A stretch of DNA of 64,000 nt from UBA1431 sp049324235 (GCA_049324235.1 JBMOLJ010000062.1:4682-68681); one strand, 5' to 3'. Positions 51,934-61,210 are shown, counted from the first letter of the stretch. Made by a program: numbers and translations. The notes: a model not told the origin generated them from the letters alone.

Positions 51934-53309
51934 ATGCTCTCTCCTTCATTAACCGGTGCACCCGCCTTTTTCTTTCTGGCAAACGAAATGAAAAGGCAAG
52001 CAGCCAAAAGAGCGACATACACGCTTACTGCCGGAGCGGTCAGCACATGGCCTGCGATATATGCAATCCCCAGGCTCAGGATTAATCCTACAATATACCC
52101 CATCGTTATATCACTGGCAATACTCTCTCTGCATCTCTTGATTGCAGCAAATGCAATCCTTGCAAAAATGATCAGCACAGGGATAAAATAAATGATAAAA
52201 CCCAGGATCCCAAACTGATAGAAAACGGTGTAAAAATCCATCTCTATGCTTTTATACGTTTGTATTTGATTATCCTTGATTACTGTAGACCCCAAACCAA
52301 GTATTTTTCGCAACGCCGAATCCTTTTCGAACTCCTCTGCCGTTTTTTCAAGATAAATATCCCTGCTGCTGAAAATGACATTAGTAGGATCAGGTCCAGC
52401 GTTATCGCTCGACGTACCATCACCAAAAAAATCACTAATTCCGTGCACATTGACGGAAGCCATGTGATTGGATAAATTTTTGCCGGATGCCGTGTAAGGC
52501 AACACAGCAATTGTTAATATGATCATTGCTAAAGAAACTATTGAAATAATGGCTGAACTTTTTTTCTTTTCCGATATAAACATTCTTATTATATGGATGA
52601 GAAGCAGCATCCCAAAGGTAATAAGTATACACAGCATAGGGACTTTTGTTCCGATATTTAAAGAAATAACTCCATATACTGTTATGATGATAAGGGCAGT
52701 AATGAGTTTTTTTATACTGCATGCAGCATCGAGAGCGTTAATAATATATAAAACCACAACAGGGAACAATATTCCCACAATGGTTCCTGTTTCATTTGCT
52801 GCGAAAAACCACCCCGAAGTGCCTAATTTCCCACTGCCGTAACTAATAAAGTCAGTCCCCGTAGCAATAGCGAGTAATATCAGCCCCACATATGCAAGTA
52901 CGGTTATAACAATGTATTTTGGATCAAAGCTCTTTTCCTGGTCATCCAGAACAGGTATCAAACACAGCAGCAACATGGGGAAATAAAAGCTTTTTGCAAG
53001 TGATTTCAGTTCCAGGAACAGAACGGAAGAATTTTTTTCGGAAACCATATACAGAAGATAAACCAATGAAAATGCAACAACACCCACAGAATACCAGATA
53101 ACATATTTCTTGTATCTTGATTTGCTCATAAACAGACAATAATAAACAGCTAACAATAAAAAAGCAATCCTGATGATCATACCGATAGTCAGGCTGAAAT
53201 CCGTATATCTCACAAGAAAAGATGTGATTACATCAATTATTGGTTGAATAAACAAAAAAACGATAAGGACCCATATTGCTTTCTGCTGTACATTACTTGT
53301 TTCTCTCAT
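51930..53309 (-). CDS. Wzy-type O-antigen/polysaccharide polymerase
   Basis: A 459-residue membrane protein with about 11 helices and a large extracytoplasmic loop (about 275-340). The Wzy/O-antigen ligase-like block GTSGWFFAANETGTIVGI near 165 is visible. With the flippase and priming transferase it defines a Wzx/Wzy pathway. Wzy proteins are poorly conserved, so topology and context carry the call. Confidence 0.8.
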   Translation of the reverse strand: MRETSNVQQKAIWVLIVFLFIQPIIDVITSFLVRYTDFSLTIGMIIRIAFLLLAVYYCLFMSKSRYKKYVIWYSVGVVAFSLVYLLYMVSEKNSSVLFLELKSLAKSFYFPMLLLCLIPVLDDQEKSFDPKYIVITVLAYVGLILLAIATGTDFISYGSGKLGTSGWFFAANETGTIVGILFPVVVLYIINALDAACSIKKLITALIIITVYGVISLNIGTKVPMLCILITFGMLLLIHIIRMFISEKKKSSAIISIVSLAMIILTIAVLPYTASGKNLSNHMASVNVHGISDFFGDGTSSDNAGPDPTNVIFSSRDIYLEKTAEEFEKDSALRKILGLGSTVIKDNQIQTYKSIEMDFYTVFYQFGILGFIIYFIPVLIIFARIAFAAIKRCRESIASDITMGYIVGLILSLGIAYIAGHVLTAPAVSVYVALLAACLFISFARKKKAGAPVNEGESI

Positions 53310-54354
53310 TTATAAGCCTCTCTACCATCTCTAAATAAATCTCGGAATTATCTTCGCCCTGACATTGCGGTACAGCCTTTTTCTTCTCAATGATTATCTT
53401 ATCAAAATCATTTTTATCCTGTATATTCACCATGCGTTTCGTTGCAATCAACATAGTATCTACCGCGCACATCTGACCGCCCTGAAAAATCGTATAGACC
53501 GGCGTTCCGACAGCGGCGGCTTCACGGTTGATCGTTCCGCCCGCACCGATGACAAGGTCGCAGGAAGCGACAAGATCGATCCCGTTGATGACTTTTTCAG
53601 GTATAATGACGTTTTTATACCCTTTTGCAACATATTCCTGCTTCTGGGACTCTACGCGCGGCAGTACGATAATCACCGGGTTTTTCTCATGATTATCCAG
53701 ATACTCCAATAAATCAAAGCTCAGCGTATTCTTGTTTGTCTGGTAATGCGCCTGGGTTGCCTCCGGCCTCATCACGATGATGACCCTTTTTTCGTCGACG
53801 TCTAGCACTTGCGTTATCGGATTATGCTTCGCGTCATATTTCTTATTGTACAAATCCAAATAATATCCGATATAAAACTGTTCCTTCAACCCGGGATAAA
53901 AGACGACTTTGTCCTTTGCGCCGAATTTTTTCAGGACCTTCTCCGGCACACCCGCAGGCGAGAGTATAAACCTGCTTAACCGGAAACTGATATGGTGGCC
54001 GAAACTGTATTCATAATCAAACAATGTCATATGCGGTATCTTCAGTCTTCTGGCCGCTATCATCAGATCCTGCGAGCCCATGCTGACCGCCGCGTCAAAA
54101 TTCTTATCCTTGCCGAATTTATACAACGTGTTCGATCTTTCGAACAAGCCCATTAGTTTCTTGAGCTTGCTTTTCCCCCGGTGCCTGCCAATCATATGAT
54201 GCTCTATTTCAAACAGTTCCAATAAACCCTTTGTCTGCGCGTATTCCCTTGCCGTAACGACTACTTCATACCCGCGCGCTTTCAGCTTTTGAATAATGGG
54301 ATTATAAAAGATAACATGCGGGGAATTCGTGATATCCAACCAGATTTTTTGCAT
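53293..54354 (-). CDS. DUF354-family GT-B-like protein
   Basis: The 353-residue protein opens with IWLDITNSPHVIFYNPII and KARGYEVVVTAREYAQT, has DAAVSMGSQDLMIAA, and ends with a DLVIGAGGTINREAAAVGTPVYTIFQG block, all DUF354 signatures related to UDP-GlcNAc 2-epimerase and MurG-like enzymes. It may be a glycosyltransferase or a sugar-nucleotide enzyme; which is unresolved. Its end overlaps the polymerase start by 17 bases. Confidence 0.82.
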   Translation of the reverse strand: MQKIWLDITNSPHVIFYNPIIQKLKARGYEVVVTAREYAQTKGLLELFEIEHHMIGRHRGKSKLKKLMGLFERSNTLYKFGKDKNFDAAVSMGSQDLMIAARRLKIPHMTLFDYEYSFGHHISFRLSRFILSPAGVPEKVLKKFGAKDKVVFYPGLKEQFYIGYYLDLYNKKYDAKHNPITQVLDVDEKRVIIVMRPEATQAHYQTNKNTLSFDLLEYLDNHEKNPVIIVLPRVESQKQEYVAKGYKNVIIPEKVINGIDLVASCDLVIGAGGTINREAAAVGTPVYTIFQGGQMCAVDTMLIATKRMVNIQDKNDFDKIIIEKKKAVPQCQGEDNSEIYLEMVERLINERNK

Positions 54355-54395
54355 TTTGTGTTTTTGTCCTTCTTTTGGATTAATGGAGATTCCGG

Positions 54396-55106
54396 TTATA
54401 ATGAGGCCCTGTCGGATGCTTTGTTTTCATATGCCGTTTCGTCCGGCTCCGTTCGGGTACATCCTGTTTTTTTCTCGTTATATATTACTCTAAGATTTCT
54501 GACGCTTGTTTCCACAGAATCGCCTTCAAAAATCCCTTCCTTTTTTAGCACCGAAACAATCGTTTTCCAGAAGATGAAAAGATCCGCCCCGAAACTGATC
54601 TTATCAGCGTAAATAGCGTCGTATCTCGCCTTTTGCTTGACGCCGACGGCGTCGCGTCCCCGTATTTGGGCAAGCCCTGTGATCCCCGGATAAACTTTTT
54701 CATATACACGCCGTTTATCCCTCTCGCAAATTAAATCCGTTTCATTCCAAACCACCGGCCGGGGGCCTATGATGCTCATTTCCCCCTTGAGCACATTCAG
54801 CAATTGCGGGAACTCGTCCAGGCTGGTCCTCCTTAAAAACCCTCCTACTTTCGTAATATACAGATGAGGGTTTCCAAGGTCGCGCGTGGGGCTGTATTTC
54901 GGCGCATCCGTGCGCATTGTGCGGAACTTGTAAACCTTGAAGGTTTTTTTCCGGTACCCTACCCTCTCCTGCTTGAACAATACCGGACCTTCGGAATCGA
55001 TCTTCAGTGCTGCCGCTATGGCAATATAGAACGGCACAAACAAAACCAATGCACAAAACGCAACGAGCTTATCGATAACCCTTTTGATGATTTTTCTATA
55101 CAGCAT
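54396..55106 (-). CDS. Priming undecaprenyl-phosphate sugar-phosphate transferase (bacterial sugar transferase family)
   Basis: The 236-residue PglC/WcaJ-like enzyme loads the first sugar phosphate on undecaprenyl phosphate. One N-terminal reentrant helix (about 10-35), then GPVLFKQERVG, KVYKFRTMRTD, LRRTSLDEFPQLLNVLKGEMSIIGPRP and YPGITGLAQIRGRD. The last 25 residues are unusual and polar. It is the first gene of the cluster on this strand, directly behind a consensus promoter. Confidence 0.92.
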   Translation of the reverse strand: MLYRKIIKRVIDKLVAFCALVLFVPFYIAIAAALKIDSEGPVLFKQERVGYRKKTFKVYKFRTMRTDAPKYSPTRDLGNPHLYITKVGGFLRRTSLDEFPQLLNVLKGEMSIIGPRPVVWNETDLICERDKRRVYEKVYPGITGLAQIRGRDAVGVKQKARYDAIYADKISFGADLFIFWKTIVSVLKKEGIFEGDSVETSVRNLRVIYNEKKTGCTRTEPDETAYENKASDRASL

Positions 55107-55165
55107 AGGCCCGTCCCAACCTTACCCCCCAAGTGTTACCCGCAAACCAGACCCCAAACACTTTG

Positions 55166-55194
55166 ATTTTAGTATATATTGATTTTAATGTCAA
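55166..55194 (-). promoter_or_regulatory. Sigma-A promoter of the polysaccharide cluster
   Basis: Minus strand TTGACA (55194-55189), 17-base spacer, TAAAAT (55171-55166), giving a leader of about 50 bases before the priming transferase. The rest of 55107-55344 has no gene. Confidence 0.78.
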
Positions 55195-55344
55195 TTGCTG
55201 CATGTAAGACGATACGTTTGTCGTAATCGGGCGAAGGCGGGGCAACGGGATTAATTTGGCGCGCTAAACAACCGTATACCGCTCTGGATTCCTCAATACG
55301 GTTTAGTTGCAAAACCATCCGTCGCGCCCTTTGAATTTGAACAT

Positions 55345-55387
55345 TAAAAAACAGAGAAATCCCCGAAAGCAACACGATTTCGGGGAT
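55345..55387 (-). terminator. Terminator after tRNA-Gln
   Basis: ATCCCCGAAA with TTTCGGGGAT and a T-rich tail on the minus strand, a few bases past the tRNA 3' end. Confidence 0.88.
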
Positions 55388-55392
55388 CCGTT

Positions 55393-55466
55393 TGGCAGCG
55401 GAACTAGGATTCGAACCTAGACAATACGAGTCAGAGTCGTAGGTGCTACCGTTACACTATTCCGCT
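55393..55466 (-). tRNA. tRNA-Gln (anticodon CTG)
   Basis: A 74-base cloverleaf on the minus strand. Acceptor AGCGGAA/TTCCGCT, D arm GTGT/GCAC, anticodon stem TACGA/TCGTA around CTCTGAC with anticodon CTG, T arm CTAGG/CCTAG with TTCGAAT, discriminator G and encoded CCA. Reads CAG codons. Confidence 0.93.
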
Positions 55467-55527
55467 TCGCAGTTCAAACCACTCGGTATTGTAGCAAAAA
55501 AAGTACAGTGGTGTCAACAAAAAAAAC

Positions 55528-55706
55528 AAAAAATCCCGCGGTGCCGTTCACTCGGATTTAATTACCCGCCTCAAGGCAGGTGGGTGCTCCGCCTGAGCCA
55601 TCAGCCTTCCCTCCATTATAGGGCATGACATCCTGCACCGGACAGTTGCTCCCAAATTCACAATGTGGGAATTAAACCTAAGCGTAACCAACACCCCAGG
55701 ATTTTA
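55528..55706 (-). ncRNA. 6S RNA candidate
   Basis: About 180 bases on the minus strand form a long closed rod: the 5' end AAATCCTGGGGTG pairs with the 3' GGCACCGCGGGATTT, with a central loop region holding TTCCCAC and GGGAGC elements, as in Firmicute 6S RNA, which binds sigma-A RNA polymerase. A T tract follows. The transcript may begin up to 34 bases earlier (promoter at 55747-55775), adding a hairpin CTCCCTT/AAGGGGG. Covariance search would settle it. Confidence 0.7.
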
Positions 55707-55746
55707 AGTCATAATCTCGCCCCCTTATCAAAGGGAGCGTACCATT

Positions 55747-55775
55747 ATTCTAGTGTATTTGCGCATCCTTGTCAA
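55747..55775 (-). promoter_or_regulatory. Consensus promoter of the 6S RNA candidate
   Basis: TTGACA (55775-55770), 17-base spacer and TAGAAT (55752-55747) on the minus strand, expected start near 55740. No ORF lies downstream before the RNA, which supports a non-coding transcript. Confidence 0.8.
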
Positions 55776-55978
55776 CGCCTGCAACGCAGCTGACGCCCGG
55801 TATTCTTTGGAATCATCCTCCAGTTCTGCCACCCCTGAAATCATGATATTCCGCCGCGTGCAAAAGATTTACAACAATTGCTTCATTACTGCATATAACG
55901 CATGCTATTTGTGGACCGGAATTCCGCCCTCTTCGTTCTGCTTGTCCGGCGCCCATAGGTAAAACCGGTTATTGTAAC

Positions 55979-56464
55979 CTACGTACGCGCACACTCTCCG
56001 CCGCGCCCGGTGAGTATCTCTATGCCGTGCGCGAGCGCGGGCAGGACCACCTCCAGGCACTCCGCAACGGCCTTGGGGCTGCCGGGCAGGTTGATGATGA
56101 GCGTCTGTCCCACGATGCCGGCGACGGAGCGCGTGAGCATGGCGCGGGAAGTGATTGCCAGGCTTTTTGCGCGCATGGCTTCCGGTATGCCCGGAACCTC
56201 TCTTTCAATGACGTCGCGCGTGGCCTCGGGTGTTACGTCGCGCGGTGAAAAGCCTGTCCCGCCGGTGGTGAGGATAAGCTCCACGCCTCTTTCTGCAAGG
56301 CTTCGCATCTCGTCCGCGAGCACCTTTCGCTCATCGGGCAATACAACATAATGCTCCACCTGCGCTATTTCGCTGATCATACCCATGATCACCTGCGCGC
56401 TTTTATCCTCCCGCTCCCCTTTATGCCCTTTGTCGCTTGCCGTAATGATTGCAGCACGTATCAT
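55979..56464 (-). CDS. moaB: MoaB/MogA-type molybdopterin-binding protein
   Basis: A 161-residue MoCF-fold protein: AAIITASDKGHKGEREDKS, VVLPDER, LILTTGGTGFSPRDVTPEAT, GIPEAMRAKSLAITSRAMLTR and INLPGSPKAVAECLE are hallmarks of MoaB/Mog, which adenylates molybdopterin in molybdenum cofactor assembly. The ATG at 56464 gives the family start MIRAAII and follows GGAGGTG. No other moa/moe genes are near. Confidence 0.9.
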   Translation of the reverse strand: MIRAAIITASDKGHKGEREDKSAQVIMGMISEIAQVEHYVVLPDERKVLADEMRSLAERGVELILTTGGTGFSPRDVTPEATRDVIEREVPGIPEAMRAKSLAITSRAMLTRSVAGIVGQTLIINLPGSPKAVAECLEVVLPALAHGIEILTGRGGECART

Positions 56465-56488
56465 ATTTATAAAGCACCTCCGTTTCAT

Positions 56489-56941
56489 TTATCTGTTCGT
56501 ATTGTCGCCCAGTTTTTGATTTTCCCTTGATATTTTCAGGCGTCTTTTCAGTTCCTTTGCCTCCGCAATAACCCGTTCTATCGCAACGCCTGAACGCCAC
56601 GCATGCTCCGCGGGTTCTCCCTGTTCATCCGGCTTTGCGTAGACCCAGACTTCGCAGGCGCTCCCGTCTTCCAGATATGCGCATGTACTTATCCTGATAT
56701 AGCTCGGGACCTCCTCCCACCGGTCGGCTATGTGAAGCTGTTCCTCCGATAAAACAAGGATACATCCTTCGACTGAATACCCTGTCTCCCCCCTGACGAA
56801 AAAATACCCGTCGCTGCCGCAATAGACCCTCCAGTTTATAAGGACGGCCTTTTCCATTTCGACCTGCTGCCCGAACAGTATTTCTTGTATTTCAGGTTCC
56901 TTTAAGGTCCCGTATGAAAACAGCCCGATCTTTCCTTCCAA
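56489..56941 (-). CDS. Gamma-glutamylcyclotransferase-like (AIG2) protein
   Basis: The 150-residue product has the FSYGTLKEPEIQ nucleotide/substrate loop near the start, VEGCILVLSEEQL, and PSYIRISTCAYL blocks typical of the GGCT/AIG2 family, which cyclise gamma-glutamyl amino compounds. An acidic active-site Glu is likely in the W-E-x-x-P region (RWEEVPSY). It precedes moaB on the same strand; substrate not known. Confidence 0.8.
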   Translation of the reverse strand: MEGKIGLFSYGTLKEPEIQEILFGQQVEMEKAVLINWRVYCGSDGYFFVRGETGYSVEGCILVLSEEQLHIADRWEEVPSYIRISTCAYLEDGSACEVWVYAKPDEQGEPAEHAWRSGVAIERVIAEAKELKRRLKISRENQKLGDNTNR

Positions 56942-57044
56942 CGGACAACCCCCGTTTACATACTTTAGCTACGATTATAGCAGATACGTGCCCAAAGTGC
57001 GCGCCTCAATGTAAAACCAAAACAGGAAATATCCCAAAAGTATA

Positions 57045-57066
57045 CGGGAGGGCAAACGCCCTCCCG
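57045..57066. terminator. Hairpin terminator of the kinase operon
   Basis: CGGGAGGGC and GCCCTCCCG pair around AAACG. T residues flank both sides, so it may serve both the catabolic operon end (57126) and antisense transcription. Confidence 0.75.
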
Positions 57067-57125
57067 CCATATTTTTGTGCTGGAGTGGGGTGGAGACACG
57101 CCAACACCGGTTATGCCGCTGATTC

Positions 57126-58694
57126 TTAGTGATGCTCGGCCTGGAACTTCACGATGCCCGGGAAGAACTTCGCCCTCAGATCATTAAAGCCATCATTGAA
57201 CACTGCGAAAAGCTCTTCGTAGGTCTTGACGTTCGCGGGAATGGGCTCGAACCTCTTGTCGACGTGGACCATGTTCTTCTCGGCTTCCACGACGTCCTTA
57301 TACATGCCCACGCCCACAGCCGCCAGCATCGCGGCGCCCAGAGCGGTCGCCTCGCTGACTTCCACGGTCTCGACTACGCTGCCGTAAATGTCGGCCTGGA
57401 TTTGGTTCCACACGTCGGAGCGCGCGGCGCCGCCGGTGACGCGCAGCAGCTCAAACGGTTTCAAGCCGCCCAGCTTGAGCGCTTCGAGCATCTGCTTCAT
57501 CTCGAAGCAGATTCCTTCCATCGCCGCACGGTACAGGTCGGCCTTCGTATGCGCAAGCGTCATGCCGATAAAGGCGGCCCTTGCCTTATCCTCATAGTAC
57601 GGGCAGGCTTCGCCGGCAAGCCACGGGAAGAAGATCGCGCCCTTGGCGCCCGGAATGGATTTCGCAGCCTGCGCCGTGAGCAGTTCGTACACATCTACGC
57701 CGAGGAGGTTCGATGCGCCGACCTCGATATCGCTGATCGTGTTTTTGACCCACCTGAATGCACTGGCTGCCGCGCTGGCGTGGCCTTCCATCGTCCAGTG
57801 GCCGGTGCCCGGGTGCCCGAGAATGTGGCAGGCTGCGCTGGGGTGGCGTACCGGAACATCGGAATAACCGATGCAAAGTCCTGCCGTGCCCAGACATATG
57901 GAAGCGAGTCCGGCCCGCACGTTGCCGACGCCAATCGCGCCGCACTGCTGGTCGCCGCCGCCCATAATAAGGGGCGTGCCTTCCTTCAGGCCGGTCTTCT
58001 CGGCGATATCCTTGGGAACCTGGCCCACCTGGACGCAGGACTTGTAGTTCTTCGGATACTTGTTAATGTCGACGTCGAACACTTCTGCCAGCTTGGGGTC
58101 ATATTCGAAGGTGTCGGCATTACAGATCTGCCACCAGTTGGCATCGGCTTCGTCATCATACCAGTCGTCCCTCGCGCCCATTGCCCTGATAAGCAGCGCC
58201 TGCGGCGTGACCATCTTGTAGGTCTTTTCATAGAGGTCGGGATGATGCTTCTTGAACCAGTAGACCTTGCTGGACGGCCACACGGCGCCCTTCGGGAACC
58301 CGCTTATTTTATACAGCTCTGCCCAGTCCATGCCGTACATGGCCATGCGCTCTTCCATCCAGGGGAACATCTCGACGCCTCTGAGGTCCTGCCAGATGAA
58401 AATGTTGTGCAGGAAGTTGCCGTCCTTGTCCACGGGAACGAAGGTGGAGCGCATGTTGGTGAAGCTCACCGCGGCGATGTCCTCGCCCTTCAGGTTGCCT
58501 TTGGCAATAGCCGCCGCCGTCGATTTCACGGCCAGATCCATGAAGTCCTCGGCGCGCTGCTCAACCCAACCCGGCTTCGGATAAAAAGTCGGCGTCTCGA
58601 AATATGCGCTGCTGACCTCTCTGCCCTGCTCGTCCACGATAACGCAACGTACACCCATGGTACCTCCGTCGATACCCGCAAGGTATTTACCCAT
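57126..58694 (-). CDS. FGGY-family carbohydrate kinase
   Basis: The 522-residue ASKHA-fold kinase starts GKYLAGIDGGTMGVRCVIVDEQG (phosphate-1 motif), has IFIWQDLRG, LIMGGGDQQCGAIGVG and LLRVTGGAARSDVWNQIQADIYG near 435, as in xylulokinase, erythritol and LsrK-like kinases. Substrate not readable. The ATG at 58694 lies 8 bases after AAAGGAG; longer starts have none. Last gene of an operon with an iron alcohol dehydrogenase, an aldolase and a glycerol-dehydrogenase-like gene, so it likely phosphorylates a polyol-derived ketose or deoxy sugar. Confidence 0.87.
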   Translation of the reverse strand: MGKYLAGIDGGTMGVRCVIVDEQGREVSSAYFETPTFYPKPGWVEQRAEDFMDLAVKSTAAAIAKGNLKGEDIAAVSFTNMRSTFVPVDKDGNFLHNIFIWQDLRGVEMFPWMEERMAMYGMDWAELYKISGFPKGAVWPSSKVYWFKKHHPDLYEKTYKMVTPQALLIRAMGARDDWYDDEADANWWQICNADTFEYDPKLAEVFDVDINKYPKNYKSCVQVGQVPKDIAEKTGLKEGTPLIMGGGDQQCGAIGVGNVRAGLASICLGTAGLCIGYSDVPVRHPSAACHILGHPGTGHWTMEGHASAAASAFRWVKNTISDIEVGASNLLGVDVYELLTAQAAKSIPGAKGAIFFPWLAGEACPYYEDKARAAFIGMTLAHTKADLYRAAMEGICFEMKQMLEALKLGGLKPFELLRVTGGAARSDVWNQIQADIYGSVVETVEVSEATALGAAMLAAVGVGMYKDVVEAEKNMVHVDKRFEPIPANVKTYEELFAVFNDGFNDLRAKFFPGIVKFQAEHH

Positions 58695-59042
58695 TTTCAT
58701 AGCTCCTTTCTTTAATACACGGTTTGTGTCTTTTAAATCTGACTTCCCAGGTTCTGCCATTCCAACCATAAGCTTTTGGCGCTGAACCGGACGACTTTTA
58801 TTTACGGTTCAGCCTGTTGCCTCCAAGTGATCGCTGATAACCTCCATCCACCTCCCGATTCGGATTGAGCCGCCAAGCCATACGGTAAACATTTGTTTTA
58901 TGGAGTAATATTGAGCATGCCCCATAGTTGCGCGGGAGATTAAGCAAAACTTTTCCGTCCCGTGTTTCCCCGCAGCACACCCATTTTGCCGGTATACACA
59001 TACGGGGCATGCTTCAAATCATTCGTTATTTTAGTGATCCGG
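58695..59042. other. 348-base gap inside the catabolic operon with inverted repeats
   Basis: No gene. It holds a perfect 10-base inverted pair AGCATGCCCC (58914-58923) / GGGGCATGCT (59004-59013) 80 bases apart, and a CTGAACC/GGTTCAG hairpin (58782-58812). Both could fold the mRNA between the dehydrogenase and kinase genes and adjust their ratio. Confidence 0.5.
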
Positions 59043-60194
59043 CTACATCAGCCGCTTGAAAAGGTCTCCCCACTCCTCGCCGGTGAGCTGGACGGGGTTG
59101 CCGCTCATGCTGCTGCCGAAGCACTCCCTGCCCATGGTCTCGGCAAGTTCCTCTGTAACGCCCAGCTCTTTGAGGTCCGCCGGTATGCCGATATGGGCAT
59201 TGAGGTCCTTAATAAACTGAATTGCCGCTTTCGTGCCCTCTCCCGGCTGATCAAACCGCTTGCCGGCAAACGCCTCGCCGACCGCGTCATACAGCGTCGG
59301 ATTGCCCTGTGCGTTGATTTCCATGACGTAGGGCAGTGTAACGCCTACGCCAAAACCGTGCGGCACAGGATAATAGATGTTGATTGCCATGCCCAGGCCG
59401 TGTGCCGCGCCCAGACCGCTGTTTGAAAAAGATATGCCTCCCAGGTACGCGGCCAGTGACATGCCTTCCCTTGCCTCCAGATCCTCGCCGTTGTCATAGG
59501 CCCTCTTGAGATAGCGCCCCGCCAGCTCAAGCCCCTGCAGCGCGAGCGCCTTGGTCATAGGGTTCGCTTTCCACGTGGCGTATGCTTCCATCAGGTGCGT
59601 CATAGCGTCTATACCTGCTATGGCCGTGACTTTCGGGGGCGCGCTCACGCAGAGCTGCGGATCCAGTATGCACAGGTTCGCGATAAGCTGATCGTCGCGC
59701 ATGCTGCGCTTGAAGTGCTCTTTCTTGGAGCCTATGACCGCGTTTTTGGTCACCTCCGCGCCGGTCCCTGCTGTGGTTGGCATCGCAATAAAGGGCAGCG
59801 GCGGATTTTCCACCTTTCGGCCTGTGCCCACAAACTCGAGATATTCCTTCACGTGCCCGCCGTTGGTGATGACCCCTGCCGCAGCCTTCCCGACATCGAT
59901 CGAGCTTCCGCCGCCGATGGACAGCACGGCGTCGCATCCGAATGCACGCGCCTGCTCAGAAGCATCGTCCACATATGAAACGTCGGGCTCCCCAACAACG
60001 CCGAGATAACAGGTATAGGCGATTCCAAGAGAATCGAGCTGCGCCTGTACCTTCGCAAGCGTGCCGTTCTTCTCGAAAACAGGATCGATAACGATTAAAA
60101 ACCTTTTCCCGTATCCGCCGATATACTGGCCGATATCGTCGAGCGCGCCGCTTTTAAAAACTGTTTTCATGGGTGCAATAAACGAAAATTCCAT
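59043..60194 (-). CDS. Iron-containing alcohol dehydrogenase
   Basis: A 383-residue group III dehydrogenase. NAD site GGGSSIDVGKAAAG near 97, PLPFIAMPTTAGTGAEVTKNAVI, and the metal-binding histidines in GIDAMTHLMEAYAT, GAAHGLGMAINIYYPVPHGFG. It oxidises or reduces a small polyol or aldehyde. The ATG at 60194 follows GGAGG. Next to an aldolase, acetaldehyde or glycolaldehyde reduction is a possible role. Confidence 0.92.
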   Translation of the reverse strand: MEFSFIAPMKTVFKSGALDDIGQYIGGYGKRFLIVIDPVFEKNGTLAKVQAQLDSLGIAYTCYLGVVGEPDVSYVDDASEQARAFGCDAVLSIGGGSSIDVGKAAAGVITNGGHVKEYLEFVGTGRKVENPPLPFIAMPTTAGTGAEVTKNAVIGSKKEHFKRSMRDDQLIANLCILDPQLCVSAPPKVTAIAGIDAMTHLMEAYATWKANPMTKALALQGLELAGRYLKRAYDNGEDLEAREGMSLAAYLGGISFSNSGLGAAHGLGMAINIYYPVPHGFGVGVTLPYVMEINAQGNPTLYDAVGEAFAGKRFDQPGEGTKAAIQFIKDLNAHIGIPADLKELGVTEELAETMGRECFGSSMSGNPVQLTGEEWGDLFKRLM

Positions 60195-60291
60195 CACGCG
60201 CCTCCTTTTCTATGGCGTAACGCCACAAAACTAAGCATGATAAGCAATATCGAAAGCGGGTTTTGTGGCGGTTAAAGTTTTTGCGGAAAGC

Positions 60292-60330
60292 ATATATTCC
60301 ATCCGGGTGCAGTACCCGGGTGGAATATAT
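60292..60330. terminator. Strong hairpin between the aldolase and iron dehydrogenase genes
   Basis: ATATATTCCA-T-CCGGGT and ACCCGG-G-TGGAATATAT form a 16-bp stem with one wobble and a GCAGT loop. It sits 10 bases past the aldolase stop; no T run, so it may be partial attenuation or RNA protection rather than full termination. Confidence 0.6.
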
Positions 60331-60339
60331 CTTCTTTAT

Positions 60340-61062
60340 TTATCCTTTATACGGGGGAACGATCCCGATATCGCGCATCTGCTGCAATGCGTTGATCATG
60401 GGAACCGCGGCACGCGTGCCGATGAGGTCCGCACCGGCCATCAGGAACACATACGCGTTCTGGGGACGGGGGAATTTCACGCCGGCAACCTTGGTCTTCG
60501 TCTTGGTGCCCTTGCAGACGTTGTACATGACCAGGAACTGCTCGAGCGTCGGACCGGTAAACTGGCCGGACGAGGTCTTCGCATAATCCATGCCGGTCTC
60601 AACGATCAGTTTTGTTCCGTCCGCGATCTGCTGGTCGGTCAGGAACTCTATGTCCATGATGACTTTGGTAATAGCGCCCTGCGCGGCCTTTTTGAAGTCT
60701 TCAAGCTCCTGCCTGACAACTTCGAATTTGCCGTCCTGCAACGCGCCGATGTTCATGACCAGGTCAAAGGCCTTTGCGCCCATTTTTACGCCCCACTCCG
60801 TTTCAAACGCCTTCACCACGCCAAGGCTCGCGCCGAACGGGAAATCGATGCAGCTGCAGGGGAGAACGTCGGTGCCTTGCAGTTCTTCAACCACAACAGG
60901 AAGGTAATACGGGGACGATACCACGAAGGACATCGTGTTGTACTTGGCGGCATCCTTCGCGCCCGCGCGTATCTCGGCCTCCGTGCTATTCTTGGGAAGC
61001 ACGGAAGGATCGAACAGCTTGCCTATATTACTTTCGTTAATCTTTGTGAAATCTACTGCCAT
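60340..61062 (-). CDS. Deoxyribose-phosphate aldolase-like enzyme (DeoC/DERA superfamily)
   Basis: A 240-residue class I aldolase. The Schiff-base region TKVIMDIEFLTDQQ and the second lysine in DYAKTSSGQFTGP near 180 correspond to the DERA catalytic lysines, with VAGVKFP later. DERA splits 2-deoxyribose 5-phosphate into acetaldehyde and glyceraldehyde 3-phosphate. Low identity to canonical DeoC is likely (unusual N-terminal DFTKINESNIGKLFDPS), so the true substrate could be another 2-deoxy or related sugar phosphate. AAGGAGTG precedes the ATG. Confidence 0.85.
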   Translation of the reverse strand: MAVDFTKINESNIGKLFDPSVLPKNSTEAEIRAGAKDAAKYNTMSFVVSSPYYLPVVVEELQGTDVLPCSCIDFPFGASLGVVKAFETEWGVKMGAKAFDLVMNIGALQDGKFEVVRQELEDFKKAAQGAITKVIMDIEFLTDQQIADGTKLIVETGMDYAKTSSGQFTGPTLEQFLVMYNVCKGTKTKTKVAGVKFPRPQNAYVFLMAGADLIGTRAAVPMINALQQMRDIGIVPPYKG

Positions 61063-61210
61063 TTAAAACACTCCTTATTGATAAATTGTTTAAAACTTGG
61101 GGTAATTTCAGTGTAGCATAACGCGCTTACCAAAAAGGGGAACCCTGTTTCCATGCAGCCCGCCCGCATTTCACCGTCCACAGGCCACCCGCCCGGCGTA
61201 ATAAACGGCT

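Noticed and set aside
55443..55628. Plus-strand frame across tRNA-Gln and the 6S RNA region
   Set aside because: It overlaps two non-coding RNAs on the other strand and has no ribosome binding site.
58798..59010. Minus-strand 70-codon frame in the kinase/dehydrogenase gap
   Set aside because: No ribosome binding site or family; the stretch is better explained by the inverted repeats.
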